DNA of 42,606 nt, from NCBI GenBank assembly GCA_903929035.1, contig CAIYTF010000018.1, forward strand, positions 1 to 42,606, read 5' to 3'. The notes under the pieces were generated by a model. That model had not been told where the DNA came from, searched no databases, and was given only the letters and a program-made list of their open reading frames with translations. This DNA is from an uncultured Ignavibacteriales bacterium. Its GTDB lineage: Bacteria > Bacteroidota > Ignavibacteria > Ignavibacteriales > Ignavibacteriaceae. The translations under genes were made by a program, and so were the position numbers. Shown piece after piece: positions 36,862 through 42,606 of the stretch. Numbering within the stretch: position 1 is the first letter of the stretch; each line of letters opens with the position of its first letter.

Positions 36862-37629
36862 GTGTCAAAGACTAAACTTTTAACTGATAAAGAAAAACAA
36901 GAACGATTACTCACTCAAGGCGAAATACCCCGCCATATAGCCATTATTATGGATGGCAATGGCAGGTGGGCAAAACAAAAAGGCTATCCGCGCATTGCCG
37001 GTCATAAGGCAGGCGTAGATTCAGTTAGTGAAATTGTTGAAGTTGCAGGGCAGCTTGGAGTTAAGTATCTCACTCTATATACTTTTTCAACAGAAAATTG
37101 GAAGCGTCCCAAAAATGAAGTCGCCACTTTGATGCGTTTGCTTGTTCACACTATCCGGCGCGAGATAGACCATCTTAACAAAGAGAATGTTCGTGTAAGA
37201 ACTATTGGCGATCTTTCAGCCTTGCCTGAAAGTGCTCAAAAAGAATTTTTAGACGCCATAATTCGCACTAAAGATAATGATAAAATTCAGCTTATTCTTG
37301 CTATCAGCTATGGAAGCCGATGGGAAATCATTGAAGCAATCAAAAAAGTTTATGCTGATGTTGAAAATAAAACAATTAATTTGGACGACCTGACACCTGC
37401 CACTTTCGGGTCCTATTTAAGCACCCGCGATATACCGGACCCCGATCTGGTTATTCGTACTAGTGGTGAATTTCGAGTTAGCAATTTTCTTCTTTGGCAA
37501 GTTGCCTATTCTGAATTTTATATATCTCCTGTTTTGTGGCCCGACTTTAGACGGAATCACCTTTACGATGCCATTCACAGTTATCAAACACGTGAAAGAA
37601 GATTTGGCAAGGTCAGTGAACAAATCTAA
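36862..37629 (+). CDS. uppS: Undecaprenyl diphosphate synthase (cis-prenyltransferase)
   Basis: This 255-residue enzyme condenses isopentenyl units onto farnesyl diphosphate in Z configuration, producing the C55 carrier lipid for peptidoglycan and polysaccharides. Family motifs are present: IIMDGNGRWAKQKG with the catalytic Asp31, His48 in AGHKAG, FSTENW at 75-80 and RTSGEFRVSNFLLWQVAYSE from 199. The start is GTG at 36862; the next in-frame ATG would cut into the conserved core. It is the first gene of a cell-envelope run, 53 bp before bamA. No cdsA is adjacent, unlike in many genomes. Confidence 0.96.
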   Translation: MSKTKLLTDKEKQERLLTQGEIPRHIAIIMDGNGRWAKQKGYPRIAGHKAGVDSVSEIVEVAGQLGVKYLTLYTFSTENWKRPKNEVATLMRLLVHTIRREIDHLNKENVRVRTIGDLSALPESAQKEFLDAIIRTKDNDKIQLILAISYGSRWEIIEAIKKVYADVENKTINLDDLTPATFGSYLSTRDIPDPDLVIRTSGEFRVSNFLLWQVAYSEFYISPVLWPDFRRNHLYDAIHSYQTRERRFGKVSEQI

Positions 37630-37682
37630 ATTGAAGTTATTTTATCGCCCTAATATTGAAGAATCATTTATATAAGAAATCT

Positions 37683-40163
37683 ATGTCCGTTTACAAAACT
37701 TTTTCCATTTTCTTGTGCTTATTTTCTATTGCCTTTATTAATGCTCAATCAGGAAAGACTAATTACAAGATTCTTGGTATCTCTGTCATTGGAAATAAAT
37801 CCGCAGAACCCAGAACAATTATAGCAAACACAGGTCTAAAAGTTGGGGATGAAATTCAGGTGCCGGGAGATCAAACCATCACCGCTATTAAACAACTTTG
37901 GTCACTCAATATTTTTTCAGATGTGCAGATTGAAATTGAGAAAAAGGTTGAGGATGGTGTGTTCCTCCTCATTAAAGTTGATGAATACCCGCGTCTTGAA
38001 AAAATAGTGTATTTCATAAATGGCAAAGAGGAAGATTCAGACCTTGAGAAAAAAGTCTCGCTCTCAAGAGGTCAGATACTAAAGCCCTCAGAGGTTAACC
38101 GATATAAAATTCTCTTCGCTAAAAAATATGAAGATGATGGTTATCTCAATGCTGAAGTATCCAATAAATCTTTTGAATATTTTACCGCGGATACTACTAA
38201 GGACGGAATCACCGTCATTTGGCGTAATCAAATTAATCTTGCCGAAGAATATAAAACTAAATATGACAAGACTGATGTTTTTTTTTCAAACTTGATTGAG
38301 AAAATTAAAAACCGTATCCTGCTGCAATTTATTATAAAAGAAAATGATAAAGTGACAGTTAGAAAAATTGACTTCATTGGCAATAAAAAATTTACTTCCG
38401 ATGAATTGCGCGGCGCATTTAAAGAAACTGAAGAAGCCCGCTGGTGGAAGTTTTGGTCAGGTGCAAAATTTGACCGTAAGAAATATGATGATGACAAAAA
38501 GCTTCTTGAAGGTTTTTTCAAGAAAAACGGGTATCGCGATGCTGAAATTGTTAATGATTCATTAGTATATAAAAACGAAAAAAAAGATTTAGAGATTTAT
38601 CTCACTGTCTTTGAAGGTCCGCAATATAAACTCCGAAACATTATCTGGGAAGGCAACAAGATTTATTCTGAATCTTTGCTGAATGACCGCCTTGGATTTG
38701 CTAAAGGTGATATTTTCAATCTTGAAAAGCTAAACCAAAATTTGCGTCAGAATGAAAAGCAAAACGATATTGCTTCCCTGTATTTGGATAATGGTTATCT
38801 GACTTTCAATCTCAAAACAGCGGAGACAAAAGTTGCTGAAGACTCTATCGATCTGACTATTTCCATAGTTGAACACAACCAATTTAAAATTGGTGCTGTT
38901 GACATTATTGGCAATGAAAAAACCAAAGATAAAGTAATTCGCCGCGAACTTTATTCCATACCGGGCGATTACTTTAACCGTGCTTTTATGCTTCGCAGTT
39001 TACAACAGCTTGCTAATTTGCAGTTCTTTAACGCGGAAAAACTATATCAAGAGGGTGTTGACTACCAGATTTCAAATGACAGTACTGTTAATGTTGTTTT
39101 CAAAGTTGAAGAAAAATCGAGTGACTATCTGAATGCTTCCGTTGGTTATAGCGGAACTTTCGGGTTCAGCGGTGCAGTTGGAGTTACATTGACAAACTTT
39201 TCTCTCGCGGATCCATTTTCGATGGGTGCCGGTCAAGTGTTGAGTTTCAATTGGCAATTCGGAGTTGGAAGTATGTACCAAACATTTTCACTAGGATTTA
39301 CTGAACCTTGGTTAATGGACTCGCCTACGATGGTCGGATTTGATCTATTCGATACCCGCCAACAATATATTTATGACTTGAGACAATCCGGTGTAACTGC
39401 CAAGGTTGGACGCAGGTTAAAGTGGCCTGATGACTATTTTTCAGTGCAGGGGTTTCTTCGCTATCAACATAACGATGTTTTGAATGGCGGTTCATTTTAT
39501 AAGGAAGGGAAAACAAACCAATTTACTCTTGGTGCAACAATCACCAGGAAAAATATTGATAACCCGATATTCCCTTCTACCGGTTCAACTATTACTCTGG
39601 ATGGAGAAATATCAGGCGGACCATTTCTGCCCGGTGATGTTGATTATTTCAAAGTGAATTTTAAGTCAGAGTGGTATAAACGCTTATTCAATAGTACCCG
39701 CTTAGCTTTTTACGCGATGAGTGATATAGGGTATCTGGGCGAGTTAAAGTCAAATACTCCCATCAATCCATTTGAGTATTATTTTATGGGAGGAAACGGC
39801 TTAGTTATTGCAACCGTTCCTCTCAGAGGCTATGATGACCGTTCAATAGGTCCCCAAACTCAAAACGGGGATGTTACCGGCGGTAAAGTTTCATTTCGAT
39901 ATACCACTGAATTGCGTTTTGCCGTTTCACTTGAACCAGTTCCGCTATATTTATTGGTATTTGCAGAGGCGGGTAACGTGTTCCGCGATTTCAAAACTAC
40001 GAATGCTTTTGACCTCCGCCGTTCAGCAGGGTTTGGCGCGCGAGTTATGATCAATCCAATCGGCTTAATCGGTTTCGATGTTGGCTATGGATTTGACAGG
40101 TATGCAGTGGACAAAAAAGATCCATCTTGGCTCTTCCACTTCCAATTTGGCAAAGGTTTTTAA
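37683..40163 (+). CDS. bamA: Outer membrane protein assembly factor BamA
   Basis: This 826-residue protein inserts beta-barrel proteins into the outer membrane. It has a signal peptide (MSVYKTFSIFLCLFSIAFIN, then AQ), five POTRA domains in about residues 25-425, and a C-terminal 16-strand barrel (about 440-826). The loop-6 hallmark appears as LRGY at 714-717 (usually VRGF), and the last residue is Phe, as expected. I chose the ATG at 37683 because it begins a clean signal peptide; the frame also opens at a TTG at 37656, which would add nine residues. It is followed by two skp/ompH genes and lpxD, the classical gene neighbourhood. Confidence 0.96.
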   Translation: MSVYKTFSIFLCLFSIAFINAQSGKTNYKILGISVIGNKSAEPRTIIANTGLKVGDEIQVPGDQTITAIKQLWSLNIFSDVQIEIEKKVEDGVFLLIKVDEYPRLEKIVYFINGKEEDSDLEKKVSLSRGQILKPSEVNRYKILFAKKYEDDGYLNAEVSNKSFEYFTADTTKDGITVIWRNQINLAEEYKTKYDKTDVFFSNLIEKIKNRILLQFIIKENDKVTVRKIDFIGNKKFTSDELRGAFKETEEARWWKFWSGAKFDRKKYDDDKKLLEGFFKKNGYRDAEIVNDSLVYKNEKKDLEIYLTVFEGPQYKLRNIIWEGNKIYSESLLNDRLGFAKGDIFNLEKLNQNLRQNEKQNDIASLYLDNGYLTFNLKTAETKVAEDSIDLTISIVEHNQFKIGAVDIIGNEKTKDKVIRRELYSIPGDYFNRAFMLRSLQQLANLQFFNAEKLYQEGVDYQISNDSTVNVVFKVEEKSSDYLNASVGYSGTFGFSGAVGVTLTNFSLADPFSMGAGQVLSFNWQFGVGSMYQTFSLGFTEPWLMDSPTMVGFDLFDTRQQYIYDLRQSGVTAKVGRRLKWPDDYFSVQGFLRYQHNDVLNGGSFYKEGKTNQFTLGATITRKNIDNPIFPSTGSTITLDGEISGGPFLPGDVDYFKVNFKSEWYKRLFNSTRLAFYAMSDIGYLGELKSNTPINPFEYYFMGGNGLVIATVPLRGYDDRSIGPQTQNGDVTGGKVSFRYTTELRFAVSLEPVPLYLLVFAEAGNVFRDFKTTNAFDLRRSAGFGARVMINPIGLIGFDVGYGFDRYAVDKKDPSWLFHFQFGKGF

Positions 40164-40192
40164 TTAATTATATCAAATCTAAAGGAAATAAC

Positions 40193-40711
40193 GTGAAAAA
40201 GTTCGTTCTATTATTGTTACTGTTGTCTATCGGTGTTTTTGCCCAAGGGTCACTCAAAATCGGTTATGTCGATTCTGAAGTCATTCTCAAACAATTGCCT
40301 GAATCTATTAAAGCTCAAGGTGAATTAGAATCTATAGTGAAAGGTTGGAACGCCCAGCTTGATTCTATGCAGCAATCATTGCAGGCTGATTATGAAGACT
40401 ATCAGAAAAAAGAAGCCACTATGAAAGAATCTTTGAAAAAAGAAGCCGTAACTAGATTGCAGCAAAAAGATATGGAATTAAAAGAATTCAACAAATCAAA
40501 GTTTGACCGTCAGTCAGGTGAATATGTTCGTCAACAAGAACAAATCTTGAAACCGGTTAAAGAAAAAATCTTCAAGGGCATCGATGCAGTTGCTAAGGAA
40601 GAAGGAATGTCTTTCGTGTTTGATAAAACCGGTGATATTCTTTTACTCTATGCCGATTCTGCTTTCGACATCACTTATAAAGTTCTTGATAAATTAAAAA
40701 GAGGTAAATAA
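40193..40711 (+). CDS. ompH: OmpH/Skp-family periplasmic chaperone, copy 1
   Basis: This 172-residue protein has a signal peptide (about 1-18, ending FAQ), the typical start [17 protein letters not shown], and a long charged coiled coil (about 35-125) that would form the tentacles of the Skp trimer. It keeps unfolded outer-membrane proteins soluble on the way to BamA. I chose the GTG at 40193 because a ribosome-binding site (AAAGGAAATAAC) precedes it and the signal peptide starts there; the frame extends back into bamA without meaning. The gene is 29 bp after bamA. Confidence 0.93.
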   Translation: MKKFVLLLLLLSIGVFAQGSLKIGYVDSEVILKQLPESIKAQGELESIVKGWNAQLDSMQQSLQADYEDYQKKEATMKESLKKEAVTRLQQKDMELKEFNKSKFDRQSGEYVRQQEQILKPVKEKIFKGIDAVAKEEGMSFVFDKTGDILLLYADSAFDITYKVLDKLKRGK

Positions 40712-40799
40712 TTCTCTGTTGATTTTGGATATTTTTTTCCGAATTTTCAACTTATGAAATTATTTTCAATGTATTCAGTAGTATGTAGAAGAGGATAAA

Positions 40800-41390
40800 A
40801 TGAGGAAAACACTATTAGTACTCCTCGTGATTTTTGGTGTACTCGTTCCGCGGGTACAGGCTCAATTTAAAATTGGTTATGTTGATTCAGAAACTGTTTT
40901 GGATCAACTGCAGGATGCACAGGATGCCCGCCAACAACTCGACCAGTTTATTCAGGAATGGCAGACTGAGCTGAACAGACAGGAAAAGGAATGGAAAACA
41001 AAGTATGACGATTATGATAAGCGTAAACTTATTATGAGCGAGCAATCTCGTGTTGAAATTGAGGCTGAATTAGTGAAAATTGAGCAAAAGATTTCCGAGT
41101 ACCGCGAAAAAAAATTCGGAACTAACGGCGAACTTTTCGTGAAACAAGAGGAAGTAATGAAACCTGTCCAAAACAAGGTTTTTACTATTATTAAAAAAGT
41201 GGCTCAAGATGAAGACTTTGATTTCGTGTTCGATCGGAGCGGCGGAACGTTAGTTCTTTTTGCTAAAGATAAATATGACATAACCAATCTTGTATTAAAG
41301 GCACTTAATATAACCGCGCCAATCGCAACTCCGGCTCCCGCGACACCGGTAATTCCAAATCAGCAGCCTCCATCGACTAAAGAAAAATGA
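40800..41390 (+). CDS. ompH: OmpH/Skp-family periplasmic chaperone, copy 2
   Basis: This 196-residue paralogue of the preceding gene has a signal peptide (about 1-21, ending VQAQ), [17 protein letters not shown] and a charged coiled coil. It also has a C-terminal Pro/Ala/Thr-rich tail (about 172-196, [12 protein letters not shown]) that copy 1 lacks. The two share the N-terminal GYVDSE block and the FVFD-x-(S/T)-G block near the end, but the coiled coils have diverged. The start is ATG after AGAGG, and the end overlaps lpxD by 4 bp (ATGA). Confidence 0.93.
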   Translation: MRKTLLVLLVIFGVLVPRVQAQFKIGYVDSETVLDQLQDAQDARQQLDQFIQEWQTELNRQEKEWKTKYDDYDKRKLIMSEQSRVEIEAELVKIEQKISEYREKKFGTNGELFVKQEEVMKPVQNKVFTIIKKVAQDEDFDFVFDRSGGTLVLFAKDKYDITNLVLKALNITAPIATPAPATPVIPNQQPPSTKEK

Positions 41391-42433
41391 GAGTATCTAT
41401 TTCCCGAATAGCCGAGTTAACCTCGGCTATCATCACGGGTGACGCGAGTATTGAAATTTCTAATCTTGCAAAAATTGAAGATGCAGCATCAAGTGATTTG
41501 ACATTCCTGCACCAATCTTCATATCATAAGTATTTCCATAATACCAAAGCCGCTGCTATTTTTGTGAAAGAAGGCTTTGAAAAAAACCGGAATAATATTG
41601 TATATTTAGAAGTTAAAGACCCAAATCAAGCTTTCCAGACAATCCTTCTTAAATTCTTTTCGCCTTTTTTCCAGCTTGAAGGAATAGCTCAATCAGCGAG
41701 AATCGCGGTTGATGCAAGACTTGGCAGTAACATTTCAATAGGAGAAAATGTTGTAATCGAAGCAGGCTGCTACATTGGAGACAATACTAAAATTTTTCAC
41801 AACACAGTCATTCTTAGGGATTCTTCCGTAGGAAACAATTGCCTGATATTTCAGAATGTCAGCATTCGCGAGCAAACTATTATTGGCAATAATGTTATCC
41901 TTCACCCTGGAGTTGTGCTTGGTTCCGATGGGTTTGGCTATACGCTAAATGGAAAAGGAGAATATATAAAAATCCCCCAAATTGGGAATGTTATAATAGA
42001 AGATAATGTTGAAATTGGAGCAAACACTACTGTTGACCGTGCTGCACTTGGCTCAACAATAATAAAGCACGGTACTAAAATCGACAATCTCGTGCAAATT
42101 GCACATAATGTAAGTATTGGCTTCGATACTGTAATATCTGCTCAAAGCGGAATTGCCGGTAGTGCTAAACTTGGGAATAATATTATTATTGCAGGACAAG
42201 TCGGCATTACAGGGCATATTGAAATAGCTGACAAAACTATTTTAGCAGCACAATCAGGTATTTCTAAAAGCATCACGCGAAGCGGCATATATTTCGGTTC
42301 CCCTGCAAAGGAACATAGTAAAGCCTTACGGTTAGAAACACACTTTAGAAATTTACCTGAATATGCCGCGAGAATAAAAGCACTTGAAAAGAAAATTACA
42401 GAACTCGAAAAATTAAATCACTCCAAACAGTGA
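41387..42433 (+). CDS. lpxD: UDP-3-O-acylglucosamine N-acyltransferase
   Basis: This 348-residue enzyme adds the N-linked 3-hydroxyacyl chain in lipid A synthesis. It has the N-terminal uridine-binding domain (about 1-100) and then a left-handed beta helix of hexapeptide repeats (about 103-290), such as [20 protein letters not shown]. The catalytic His240 sits in [10 protein letters not shown], and GSDGFGY (179-185) is conserved. A short C-terminal helix closes the protein. It overlaps the second skp gene by 4 bp. The lpxC-fabZ and lpxA genes that often follow are not in the remaining 173 bp, so the operon may end here or continue outside. Confidence 0.97.
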   Translation: MRVSISRIAELTSAIITGDASIEISNLAKIEDAASSDLTFLHQSSYHKYFHNTKAAAIFVKEGFEKNRNNIVYLEVKDPNQAFQTILLKFFSPFFQLEGIAQSARIAVDARLGSNISIGENVVIEAGCYIGDNTKIFHNTVILRDSSVGNNCLIFQNVSIREQTIIGNNVILHPGVVLGSDGFGYTLNGKGEYIKIPQIGNVIIEDNVEIGANTTVDRAALGSTIIKHGTKIDNLVQIAHNVSIGFDTVISAQSGIAGSAKLGNNIIIAGQVGITGHIEIADKTILAAQSGISKSITRSGIYFGSPAKEHSKALRLETHFRNLPEYAARIKALEKKITELEKLNHSKQ

Positions 42434-42455
42434 TTAACCCAACTTGCAAGTTTCA

Positions 42456-42472
42456 AATCATAAGTTATGATT
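42456..42472. repeat. Perfect 17-bp palindrome after lpxD
   Basis: AATCATAA-G-TTATGATT is a perfect inverted repeat around a single G, 22 bp after the lpxD stop codon. There is no T-run, so it is not a clear terminator; it could be a protein-binding site. The rest of the window to 42606 has no recognisable gene. Confidence 0.4.
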
Positions 42473-42606
42473 AGATAAAGAGATAGGCTATGCGCTATGT
42501 AGTGCCTGCACGAAAAGTCGAGTTTAAAAAGTTCCATAATTTGAAGCTCCCCCCTTTTCCATAGAACAGCGGATATTTTTGTCAAAATACTGATTGATGA
42601 AGTTGA

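Noticed and set aside
42473-42606. Start of another gene after lpxD
   Set aside because: No frame with a recognisable start or product is seen before the window ends.

Overview
The window is an AT-rich chromosomal segment from a Gram-negative bacterium, most likely in the Bacteroidota/Ignavibacteria/Kapabacteria part of the FCB group. Several things point there. It carries outer-membrane biogenesis genes (bamA, two skp/ompH, lpxD, an MCE lipid-transport cluster, a Wzi-like barrel), a glutaminyl-tRNA synthetase and many lipoproteins. Three promoter candidates fit the Bacteroidota pattern (TTTG at -33 and TAnnTTTG at -7). The assignment rests on gene content and promoter style only. I recognised no rRNA, tRNA, CRISPR array, complete insertion sequence or prophage.

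Layout. 1-4608 (minus strand): coaBC, then a family-4 uracil-DNA glycosylase, the replicative helicase dnaB and a DUF1460 cysteine hydrolase; a 109-bp MITE-like element and AT-rich repeats separate coaBC from the rest. 4609-9093: a seven-PAS soluble histidine kinase (minus strand) in a repeat-littered region, with a good promoter and probably a long 5' leader. 9094-11761: pyrC overlapping a fused, eukaryote-like UMP synthase (PyrE-PyrF). 11908-18035: a PP2C phosphatase, a transmembrane Ser/Thr kinase whose outer part is seven YCF48-type blades at an exact 41-residue period, murA, and a polytopic membrane protein with an HExxH zinc-protease motif. 18090-19754 (minus): a Wzi-like outer-membrane barrel. 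19977-21456: purE, a palindromic repeat, and a stand-alone cobalamin-binding protein with the CarH-type W-x9-EH motif.

21694-25283: an MCE/Mla-type lipid-transport operon (permease, ATPase-like subunit, MCE protein, TPR lipoprotein). Its ATPase-like subunit has lost every catalytic motif while keeping the fold and operon position; this is the most unusual finding. 25301-27007 (minus): glnS. 27370-30515: sucD with a lysine-rich tail, ndk, a Nudix hydrolase and a lipoprotein. 30759-33554: a membrane hybrid histidine kinase (PAS, HisKA, HATPase, receiver, HPt). 33579-34691 (minus): an Mrp-family Fe-S carrier. 35028-36599: a secreted TPR protein with its own promoter and a terminator. 36862-42433: uppS, bamA, two skp-like chaperones and lpxD, an envelope-assembly operon.

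Much of the window serves the envelope: lipid carrier synthesis (UppS), peptidoglycan precursor synthesis (MurA), lipid A (LpxD), outer-membrane protein assembly (BamA/Skp) and lipid trafficking (MCE cluster). The kinase/phosphatase pair beside murA is a plausible regulator of wall synthesis (inference). The DNA shows a marked preference for the tetranucleotide CGCG, mostly as a C-ending codon followed by the alanine codon GCG.
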